From the NCBI GenBank assembly GCA_902797125.1, contig CADBRS010000092.1, positions 1 through 9,109 on the forward strand: 9,109 nt of DNA, written 5' to 3'. Positions 1-6,143 of this stretch are shown here, piece after piece. Position 1 is the first letter of the stretch. The number at the start of each line of letters is the position of its first letter. The DNA is from an uncultured Ruminococcus sp. (GTDB lineage Bacteria; Bacillota; Clostridia; Oscillospirales; CAG-272). Under the pieces are notes generated by a model. The model had not been told where the DNA came from. It was given only the letters and a program-made list of their open reading frames with translations, and ran no database searches. Made by a program: the position numbers and the translations under genes.

Positions 1-2255
1 AGACCGCTGTTGGCGCGGACCAGGACCGTACCATTCTGCAGGCACCCTTCGATCACGCCGTTGTTGCCGCCGACCTTCATCGTTGTGTAGTAGCAGCACG
101 AACTCAGTTTCTTGATGTAGTGGTTGTCGCAGCCGGAGAAATCGATACCGTAAGCCGCTGCATAGATTGCACAGTTCACGCAATAGACGTTTTTGCCTTG
201 ACCACGAACTGCATAGGATGTACTCAGATTCTCGTCGAGAGGCCCGTTTTCAGGGAAACAGATCCGGACGCCGTTGACACCGGCGCCTTCTTTCAGCGTA
301 ATGAAAGCCTGTGTGGACTCGCCGAAGGAAGAACCGTCCTGACAGAAAGCGAGGAGCAACGTACCGCCGTCGGATGAACCCGTGTCACGGTTCGGCGAAG
401 CGGAAGCACCGCGCAGTTCCACTCCGGCAGGAACTGTGATGGGGTTATCGAACCGGTATATTCCGGCAGGGAGATACAGGATACCGCCTTTTTCAGCCAG
501 TGCATCCAGAGCGCTTTGAACGGCTCCGGACTGATCCGTTGTGTCCGTCTTCGTTCCTTCGAACACAGTCAGGTTCGCAGCAGGTTTTACGTAGGTCCTC
601 GTGTAATCGATCTTGAACGAAGCCATGGAGTTGGTGCCTTCATCCTTGATGTTACCTGACTTGGCGCCGTTCAGCGTCACGTTGGACATCTTAACGAGGC
701 CGGCGGCCCTGTTCTCGATGGATTTGGAACTGCCCGAGAGCGAGCTGTTTGTAATCGTCATGCCCCAGCGGGAGTCGATATTATCGATTCTCAATGCGAC
801 GTCGCAGTCTGCAACGACCGCATCGTAGATGGATCCGGCGAACTGGATCCTCTTGCCGTCGACGATCTGAATGCCGTATTTGCAGTCATTGACATAGAAA
901 CCTGCAAATTCAGTCCATTCCAGGTCACCAAGGATCAGGCCCACCGTGTTCTTGCGGGTATACGACTTGATTTCAGCCTCGGTAATCGGGGTCTTGTTCA
1001 GCGGGCATTTTGCCCAGTAACTGGTATTGACCGTCACCCGTTTCCACGTTCCGACATCAGCCTGGTTGTAAACCTCGGCGGCTGTGCGGATGAACGTGCC
1101 CTTCACGTTTTCGATCGAGAACTGCTCATGTGCATTGCTCTCATAAACGCAGGCACCGATGCCCTGATAGCCGTTGATGACCGTACAGTTGGTGACGGAA
1201 GCGAGCATGTAGCTGGCGCCCTGACCGTTCGTATAGAACGTGAAGTCGTATTTTTTGATGTCTTTCAGACTTTGGTTGGGATAATAGATCGTCAGTCCTC
1301 TGACACCGGCAGAGCCGGCGATCAGGAAGAGACTCGGCGTCGTTTCGGTCACGTCCGCTAGAATAACGGTTCCGTAATCGGTCCCGACATCGGGATCCTG
1401 CCAGTCGCCCACGAGTGTGCAGTAGACGGGGATGCGGATCTGTTTCGTGATCCTGTATTGGCCTGCGGGCAGATAAACTGTTCCGCCGCCTTTACTGGCA
1501 ACTGCGTCCAGAGCCATCTGCAGTGCGGTCGTGCAATCTGCGTAGCCGGTATTGTCGATTCCATAATAAGCACCAGTCGGACCGGACAGATCAATATCTG
1601 CCACGATCTGGTCGTTCGTGGAATAGACAGGCGTGACAAGATGAACGCTGAAATCAGGTTCGACCTGATAGAGCACGCCCTTCGGAACGGGACATGTCGC
1701 GACTCCGTCCGAACCGATGCTCGGATTCAGGTATTGCGTGATGAACCAGTTGACGCCGTTAATCGTCGAATTTTCGTCATAACCGAGAATCATGATCTTG
1801 GTGCCTTCGCCGACGATGATGACGCCGCCTTCATTGAGCGCGGCTTTGTACGCATCGTCTGCATCTCTGTTTGTCTCGCCGATCAGGATCTCATATTGGT
1901 CCTGCGGGACTGCTTCGCCGCGGGGAACGTAATCGGTCCTGATCGAGATGTCTTTCCGATCCAGTTTGAATGCGTCAGCCAGCGCGATCAAAAGCTGCGC
2001 TGAAGCCGTGCCCAGTTTTGTGGAAGCATAATCCGACCGCATCAGGGCGTACTTGAAACTGCCGTCTTCGTTGAACCATTCACCCGAGCGGATAACGGGA
2101 TCCGTCTCCGTGTCAGATCCGGGATCGACCGTTTCCGAATCCTGTCCGGGGTTGTCCTTCGTCTCCGTATCCGATGAGACGTTGCCGCAAGCGGTCATGA
2201 CGAGTGCAAGCGTCATGGCAAGCAGCAGCACTGTGATCAGCCATATTTTCTTCAT
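1..2255 (-). CDS. Secreted lipoprotein with two tandem pectate-lyase-3-type beta-helix domains (C-terminus beyond window)
   Basis: An open frame of 751 codons runs from ATG at 2255 off the left edge without a stop. Residues 1-22 form a lipoprotein signal peptide (MKK, then a hydrophobic stretch) with a lipobox ending at Cys23 (MTAC-GN). An acidic Ser/Thr/Pro/Gly linker follows to about residue 53. Residues ~60-200 form an N-terminal module with the motif YEILIGETNR (121-130), a pattern I associate with accessory domains of Firmicutes carbohydrate-active lipoproteins. Two copies of a pectate-lyase-3/GH28-related start module follow. One has DCTTALQMALDA...GGGTVYLPAGQY (about 240-267, Tyr261) and the other DQSGAVQSALDA...GGILYLPAGIY (about 570-600, Tyr594). 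Each is followed by beta-helix-like sequence. The protein is inferred to be anchored to the outer face of the membrane and to bind or cleave a polysaccharide. Substrate and catalytic residues cannot be assigned, and a purely structural or epimerase-like role is possible. It lies 58 nt downstream of the helicase gene, in the same orientation. Confidence 0.85.
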   Translation of the reverse strand, partial: MKKIWLITVLLLAMTLALVMTACGNVSSDTETKDNPGQDSETVDPGSDTETDPVIRSGEWFNEDGSFKYALMRSDYASTKLGTASAQLLIALADAFKLDRKDISIRTDYVPRGEAVPQDQYEILIGETNRDADDAYKAALNEGGVIIVGEGTKIMILGYDENSTINGVNWFITQYLNPSIGSDGVATCPVPKGVLYQVEPDFSVHLVTPVYSTNDQIVADIDLSGPTGAYYGIDNTGYADCTTALQMALDAVASKGGGTVYLPAGQYRITKQIRIPVYCTLVGDWQDPDVGTDYGTVILADVTETTPSLFLIAGSAGVRGLTIYYPNQSLKDIKKYDFTFYTNGQGASYMLASVTNCTVINGYQGIGACVYESNAHEQFSIENVKGTFIRTAAEVYNQADVGTWKRVTVNTSYWAKCPLNKTPITEAEIKSYTRKNTVGLILGDLEWTEFAGFYVNDCKYGIQIVDGKRIQFAGSIYDAVVADCDVALRIDNIDSRWGMTITNSSLSGSSKSIENRAAGLVKMSNVTLNGAKSGNIKDEGTNSMASFKIDYTRTYVKPAANLTVFEGTKTDTTDQSGAVQSALDALAEKGGILYLPAGIYRFDNPITVPAGVELRGASASPNRDTGSSDGGTLLLAFCQDGSSFGESTQAFITLKEGAGVNGVRICFPENGPLDENLSTSYAVRGQGKNVYCVNCAIYAAAYGIDFSGCDNHYIKKLSSCCYYTTMKVGGNNGVIEGCLQNGTVLVRANSG

Positions 2256-2264
2256 AGTAAGTGC

Positions 2265-2288
2265 GCGGAAAAATATCCGCTCCTCCTC
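2265..2288 (-). promoter_or_regulatory. Distant Shine-Dalgarno plus spacer hairpin for the beta-helix lipoprotein gene
   Basis: On the minus strand a GAGGAGGAG tract (2288-2280; AGGAGG core at 2287-2282) is the only strong ribosome-binding sequence before the ATG at 2255, but the spacing is 26 nt. A perfect 5-bp hairpin lies between them (arms GCGGA at 2280-2276 and TCCGC at 2269-2265, 6-nt loop). If it folds, the effective distance falls to about 10 nt. No ATG, GTG or TTG occurs at a normal distance from the AGGAGG, and the signal peptide makes the ATG at 2255 secure. The spacing role of the hairpin is inference. Confidence 0.55.
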
Positions 2289-2313
2289 ATTTTTTTCTCA
2301 CTTTTTTCTTTTT

Positions 2314-4893
2314 TCAAAGCCATTCTTTGGAGATCCACTGCATGATCACGTCCGTGACCATGGTCTGTTCCTCTTCTGTCAAAGCGCGTCCCTTGGGGAT
2401 GCCGTACCATTTCTGCAGACAGCTGCGGCAGCAAGTCGCCGTGGCATGCTGAGCGATGAAGACGGGATGACCGCGCGTAGGCGTCTGCGCCCCGTCATTC
2501 GGGATCTGAGCAGGTGCCAGCCGCTTGGAGATCAGGTCTTTGGCATGGCGTCGGATCGTCTCAAGGCCCTTTTCCCTGACATAATTCTTCTCCTGCTCAC
2601 CCAGATGGAATCTGGCGCGGAAGGAAGACTGCGCCAACCGATCGAAAATGTCTTTTGGGGTTTTCGCAAGGTCGGGTTCGGACAGAGCCTGTCTGGTGTC
2701 CGGAAGAACCGGATCTGATGGCCTAACGATCACGTTTGGATCTGTCAGGCAGGCTTTGAGCCGTTCTTTCAGCAAACTGTTCCGGTTGGTCACGGTCACG
2801 TTGCGGACCGCATAGCCGATCGATTTCAGGTCTCCGACGAGGACCAGACCCTTTTTGGCCCGGCTCACGGCGGTATAGAGCAAATTTCTTTGCAGCATCA
2901 CGTAATGGGTCATCAGACAAGGGACGACCGCGATCGGATATTCCGAACCCTGGGATTTATGGATCGTGACGGCGTAAGCCAGGACGAGTTCCTCCAGTTC
3001 GGAGAGCTCATATGGAACCCTTTGATCGTCGAAAATGACAGTCAGAGACCGTTCTTCTTCGTTGACAGACGCAACGATGCCTATGTCGCCGTTGTAGATA
3101 TCTTTATCGTAATTGTTCCGGATCTGCATGACCCTGTCGCCGACCCGGAAAATTCGGCCGGCTCTGGACAGCGAAGGTCCGTTCGGGTTCAGCGTCTGCT
3201 GAAGCCTTTCGTTGAGCGAGGCGGCTCCGACAGAGCCCCTCTGCATGGGTGTCAGGACCTGAATGTCCCGGGGTTCGACGTGGAAATAAGCGGGCAGTTT
3301 GGATGAGACCAGCTCCAGGATCCGCTCCGCAGCCTGATCGGGATCGCTTTGGTTGACGAAGAAAAAGTCCTGGCTCCCGCTGTTCTTCAGGTCGGGCATC
3401 TCCCCCTGATTGATCAGGTGAGCGTTCGTGATGATCCGGCTCTGCTGAGCCTGTCTGAAAATCTTTTGCAACCGGGTCACGGGAAAGCATCCGGAGTCGA
3501 TCAGATCCCGCAGGATATTCCCTGCTCCGACGGACGGCAGCTGATCCACGTCGCCCACGAAAATGACGGTCATGCTGTCCGGGACCGCTTTGAGCAGATG
3601 ATAGGTCAGCATCAAGTCGAGCATCGAGCATTCGTCGATGATCAATACGTCGCCTTCCAGCGGGTAATCCGCATTCCTTTTATAGTCGTTGGGCGGGACT
3701 ACTTCCAGCAGCCTGTGTACGGTTTTGGCCTCCATCCGGGTCGCCTCGGACAGCCTTTTGGCCGCGCGTCCCGTTGGGGCCGCCAGCAAAATCTTGGCGC
3801 CCGCGTCCCGGTAGGCCGTGATGATGCCCAGCGTGGTCGTGGTCTTGCCCGTACCCGGACCGCCTGTCAGGATAAACACTTTATGGGAGACCGCCATGCA
3901 GATCGCCTCCATCTGGACGGGGTCGTAATGCATGGCCGTCCGAAGTTCGATCCTGTTCTCGATCTCATCCAAAGGGACGTCGATCCGGCTTTTGGCCTTG
4001 AAAATCGCTCTGAGGCGCTGAGCTACGCCGACTTCGCAATGGTAGAACGGGGCCAGATAGATCGCATATTGGGAAGGATCTGCCGGGATCGGTTCGGTCG
4101 TCAGCACTTCCCCGGAGATCATCCGGTCTAGTGCTTCTTCAAGTTTGTCCCGGGGGACTTCCAACAAAGCCTCGCCCGCTGTCAGCAACTGTTCCCGCAA
4201 GGCATAACAGTGACCTTCTTCGGCGAGCTGGTTGAGCGTGTAGACCAATCCGGAGCGCAGCCGTTCGTACCGGTCTTTCTCGAAACCCATTTTTTGGGCG
4301 ATCGTATCAGCGGTCCGGAAACCGATCCCCCAGATATCGTCAGCCAGACGGAACGGATTCTCGGTCACGACCTGAATACTGTCCGCACCGTACTGTTTGT
4401 AGATTTTGGAAGCATGCGACGTGCTCACGTCGTGATCCTGCAGAAAGAGCATGATGTTTTTGACTTCTTTCTGCTCTTCCCAGCTGTGGATCAGTGTGGC
4501 CACCCTGGCTTCCCCGAGTCCGGGAACTTCGGACAGCCTCTCGGGTTCTTCCTCGATGATCCGGATCGTATCGGCGCCGAACACTCTCACGATGCGCTGC
4601 GCAAATTTCGGTCCGATTCCCTTGACCAGGCCGGAACCGAGATATTTCTCGATGCCGTATACCGTGGCTGGCAGCGTTTCTTCGTACTTGGAGATCACGA
4701 ACTGCCTGCCGTATTTGGGCTCGTTTTTCCACTCGCCTTCCAGATTCAGGACAGATCCTACGAACACTTCGGCCAAATAACCGACGCAAGTGACAGGCTC
4801 AGAAAAATTCTTGACCCTGCATTTGATGACGGTATAGCCGTTTTCGGCGTTTTGGTATGTGATTCGATCCACGACCGCACGCAGCTGTTCCAA
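2314..4893 (-). CDS. recD2: RecD2-like SF1 DNA helicase with a fused C-terminal DUF4186 domain
   Basis: This is an 859-residue SF1B 5'-to-3' helicase of the RecD2 (YrrC) type, which acts in DNA repair and replication-fork processing without RecBC. An N-terminal OB-like region (1-75) is followed by helix-hairpin-helix repeats (KGIGPKFA at 91-98, VPGLGEARVA at 123-132, DIWGIGFRTA around 186-195). The motor core starts near HYDPVQ (322-327). It has Walker A GGPGTGKTT (Lys350), motif Ia APTGRAAK (372-379), Walker B IIDECSM (Asp420, Glu421), motif III GDVDQLPSVGAGN (447-459), an arginine motif FRQAQQSR, and the C-terminal motif TIHKSQGSEY (His645). RecD2-type sequence ends near residue 735. Residues 747-859 add a second domain, described separately. 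I chose the TTG at 4893 because AAGGAG (4906-4901) lies 7 nt upstream and the resulting N-terminus matches the family. The frame extends to another TTG at 4926, but that overlaps the previous stop and has no comparable site. The gene follows the dehydrogenase by 29 nt. Confidence 0.94.
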   Translation of the reverse strand: MEQLRAVVDRITYQNAENGYTVIKCRVKNFSEPVTCVGYLAEVFVGSVLNLEGEWKNEPKYGRQFVISKYEETLPATVYGIEKYLGSGLVKGIGPKFAQRIVRVFGADTIRIIEEEPERLSEVPGLGEARVATLIHSWEEQKEVKNIMLFLQDHDVSTSHASKIYKQYGADSIQVVTENPFRLADDIWGIGFRTADTIAQKMGFEKDRYERLRSGLVYTLNQLAEEGHCYALREQLLTAGEALLEVPRDKLEEALDRMISGEVLTTEPIPADPSQYAIYLAPFYHCEVGVAQRLRAIFKAKSRIDVPLDEIENRIELRTAMHYDPVQMEAICMAVSHKVFILTGGPGTGKTTTTLGIITAYRDAGAKILLAAPTGRAAKRLSEATRMEAKTVHRLLEVVPPNDYKRNADYPLEGDVLIIDECSMLDLMLTYHLLKAVPDSMTVIFVGDVDQLPSVGAGNILRDLIDSGCFPVTRLQKIFRQAQQSRIITNAHLINQGEMPDLKNSGSQDFFFVNQSDPDQAAERILELVSSKLPAYFHVEPRDIQVLTPMQRGSVGAASLNERLQQTLNPNGPSLSRAGRIFRVGDRVMQIRNNYDKDIYNGDIGIVASVNEEERSLTVIFDDQRVPYELSELEELVLAYAVTIHKSQGSEYPIAVVPCLMTHYVMLQRNLLYTAVSRAKKGLVLVGDLKSIGYAVRNVTVTNRNSLLKERLKACLTDPNVIVRPSDPVLPDTRQALSEPDLAKTPKDIFDRLAQSSFRARFHLGEQEKNYVREKGLETIRRHAKDLISKRLAPAQIPNDGAQTPTRGHPVFIAQHATATCCRSCLQKWYGIPKGRALTEEEQTMVTDVIMQWISKEWL
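2317..2655 (-). other. DUF4186-like C-terminal domain within the RecD2 protein
   Basis: Residues 747-859 of the helicase match, from memory, the whole length of the small DUF4186 family (about 110 residues, function unknown), which is usually a stand-alone protein. The recognisable conserved blocks are IFDRLAQSSFRARF at the start, GLETIRRHA, KRLAPA, NDG-QTP (799-805), GHPVF (808-812), QHATATCCR (815-823), Cys825 and Trp829, and a helical end (TDVIMQWI). The His/Cys cluster (His809, His816, Cys821, Cys822, Cys825) looks like a metal or catalytic site, but that is inference. The domain follows the helicase core after a Pro/Asp/Ser-rich linker (about 722-746). There is no intervening stop, and I saw no ribosome-binding site that would start it separately. 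Confidence 0.8.
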
Positions 4894-4900
4894 AAGATCT

Positions 4901-4906
4901 CTCCTT
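4901..4906 (-). promoter_or_regulatory. Ribosome-binding site that sets the recD2 start at TTG 4893
   Basis: AAGGAG on the minus strand lies 7 nt before TTG (4893-4891), in the short gap after the dehydrogenase stop (TGA at 4925-4923). It decides between two in-frame TTG codons (4926 and 4893) and makes the protein 859 rather than 870 residues long. Confidence 0.8.
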
Positions 4907-4922
4907 CCACTATCTAAAAAAG

Positions 4923-5930
4923 TCAAGCCATCGTGGCCAGCATTTCGATGCTCACGCCGTAGCGCGTCGGCTCGCCCGACGTCAGTCTCTTCGCCTCATC
5001 AGCCATGTATTCGGACATTCTGTGCCATTCGTCATTCTGGCTTCCGGCCAGATGCGGGGTCAGGATCACGTTATCCATCCCGTAAAAAGGCGACCCTTCC
5101 GGTGCCGGTTCGGGATCCGTCACGTCCAGGATAGCCGTTCTGTCCGGTTTTTCGGTCAGAGCCCGGACTAAATCCGCCTCGACGACCTGTGCGCCTCTTC
5201 CCGTATTGATGAACGTGGCATGGTCCTTCATTCTGGAAAACAGGTTGTAGTTGAGCATGCCTTTCGTCTGGGCATTGTTGGCCAGATGATTGGTGATAAC
5301 CTCGCTGGTCTCGAACAGTTCTTCCAAAGAGACCAGTTTGACGCCCAGTGATTCGGCTTTCTTTTCCGAACAGAAAGGATCGAAAACGACCACTTCCAGG
5401 TTGTAATTCTTCAGCATGTTGCAGACCATGGAGCCGATCATGCCCGCTCCGATGACGCCGACGCGGGCTCCGTAATTGCCCCTCGTGATCCGCACGAACC
5501 GGATGCTCTCTCCGCGGTTCTCCGCTTTTGAGGAGCACAAAAGAGCCGCTCTGTGATAGCCTTTGTTGGCGAGTATGATCTCGGCCACCGTGACTTCGGC
5601 AACCGGGACACCGTTCGCCGCCCATGCGCTGAACACCCGGATCCCGCTCTCCAGGAACGGACGGGCAAAGCCCTGCACCGAACCGGCCGCATAGAAAACA
5701 GCCTTCAGCGATTTAAAGAAACCGACCTCTTCCTTTGTGAAGGAAGGCATGCCCCAGGTCGAAAAGACATAGGTGACGTCCTCAAATTTCGAAGGATCCT
5801 CCAGGATCTCGTTTTTTGAATAGACATGATCCGTTTCGAGACCGAACAGTTCGGCGAGCTCGGTCAGTGTCCGGGCCGAATAGACGGCATAAGCAGTCGG
5901 TGCATTCTGTGTCAGTAAAATACTTCTCAT
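4923..5930 (-). CDS. NAD-dependent D-isomer-specific 2-hydroxyacid dehydrogenase
   Basis: This 335-residue cytoplasmic enzyme should interconvert a 2-keto acid and a D-2-hydroxyacid with NAD(H). The length is normal for the family. Residues 1-100 are the N-terminal half of the substrate domain. The Rossmann nucleotide site is GVIGAGMIG (158-166), with Asp184 (VVFDPF) at the end of the second strand favouring NAD over NADP. The catalytic residues are in place: Arg245 in INTGRGA, Glu274 in DVTDPEP and His293 in TPHLAGS. I chose ATG 5930 because GGAG lies 8 nt upstream. An in-frame extension to 5966 would run into the promoter leader and adds a non-homologous N-terminus. The substrate is unknown. 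Its STWGMP and FYAAGSV blocks resemble, from memory, a clostridial subgroup found near sugar-utilisation genes. The gene is divergent from the flavin oxidoreductase operon and is followed after 29 nt by recD2. Confidence 0.92.
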   Translation of the reverse strand: MRSILLTQNAPTAYAVYSARTLTELAELFGLETDHVYSKNEILEDPSKFEDVTYVFSTWGMPSFTKEEVGFFKSLKAVFYAAGSVQGFARPFLESGIRVFSAWAANGVPVAEVTVAEIILANKGYHRAALLCSSKAENRGESIRFVRITRGNYGARVGVIGAGMIGSMVCNMLKNYNLEVVVFDPFCSEKKAESLGVKLVSLEELFETSEVITNHLANNAQTKGMLNYNLFSRMKDHATFINTGRGAQVVEADLVRALTEKPDRTAILDVTDPEPAPEGSPFYGMDNVILTPHLAGSQNDEWHRMSEYMADEAKRLTSGEPTRYGVSIEMLATMA

Positions 5931-5976
5931 GAATAAAACTCCAATCGCCCCGATAGATGGTATCAAGGTTACACAT

Positions 5977-6005
5977 ATTTTATCATTTAATATTGTTTAT
6001 TTCAA
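5977..6005 (-). promoter_or_regulatory. Predicted sigma-A promoter for the 2-hydroxyacid dehydrogenase and recD2
   Basis: On the minus strand, TTGAAA (6005-6000) and TAAAAT (5982-5977) are separated by 17 nt. A TG dinucleotide one base before the -10 makes it an extended -10 element. Transcription would start near 5970, giving a leader of about 40 nt. It fits consensus well in five of six bases in each box. Confidence 0.65.
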
Positions 6006-6078
6006 TGACCGCAAGGCAAAATACCTTCGTCGAGAACATAATTTCTGCCGTTCCGGTGCCTTTCACGCCCCTATTTTG

Positions 6079-6108
6079 TTGACATCATCCGAGTGTAAAG
6101 AGTATAAT
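6079..6108 (+). promoter_or_regulatory. Consensus sigma-A promoter for the flavin oxidoreductase operon
   Basis: TTGACA (6079-6084) and TATAAT (6103-6108) both match consensus perfectly, with an 18-nt spacer. Transcription would start near 6115, leaving a leader of about 29 nt with GGAGG at 6134-6138, 5 nt from the ATG at 6144. A promoter this close to consensus is likely to be strong unless repressed. Confidence 0.85.
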
Positions 6109-6131
6109 GATATACGAAATAATCACTCTTT
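6097..6131. repeat. Perfect 7-bp inverted repeat across the -10 box and start site; candidate operator
   Basis: AAAGAGT (6097-6103) and ACTCTTT (6125-6131) are exact reverse complements, with half-site centres 28 bp apart. The left arm touches the -10 box of the plus-strand promoter and the right arm lies in the leader just before the ribosome-binding site. A regulator bound here would block transcription. Only part of the repeat would be in the transcript, so an RNA hairpin is less likely. No regulator gene is visible in the window. Confidence 0.35.
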
Positions 6132-6143
6132 TCGGAGGTTCAA

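Noticed and set aside
2256..2313. Possible terminator between recD2 and the lipoprotein gene
   Set aside because: The only hairpin is weak (5 bp) and is not followed by a U-tract in the direction of transcription. The A-rich run precedes it instead.
2053..2718. Plus-strand open frame of 221 codons overlapping the lipoprotein start, the spacer and the end of recD2
   Set aside because: It lies opposite two well-supported genes, has no ribosome-binding site and no recognisable motif, and its composition is that of a reversed gene.
3349..4917. Two long plus-strand open frames (3349-4131 and 4210-4917) opposite recD2
   Set aside because: Both overlie the helicase motor or HhH coding sequence, whose motifs are intact. 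Neither has start signals or family motifs of its own.
4894..4926. Upstream TTG start for recD2, giving 870 residues
   Set aside because: It overlaps the dehydrogenase stop and has no ribosome-binding site. The TTG at 4893 has AAGGAG at 7 nt and a family-like N-terminus.
5941..5954. Small hairpin (ATCG-GGG-CGAT) next to the dehydrogenase ribosome-binding site
   Set aside because: A 4-bp stem with a 3-nt loop is too short to claim as a regulatory RNA, and it has no other riboswitch-like features.
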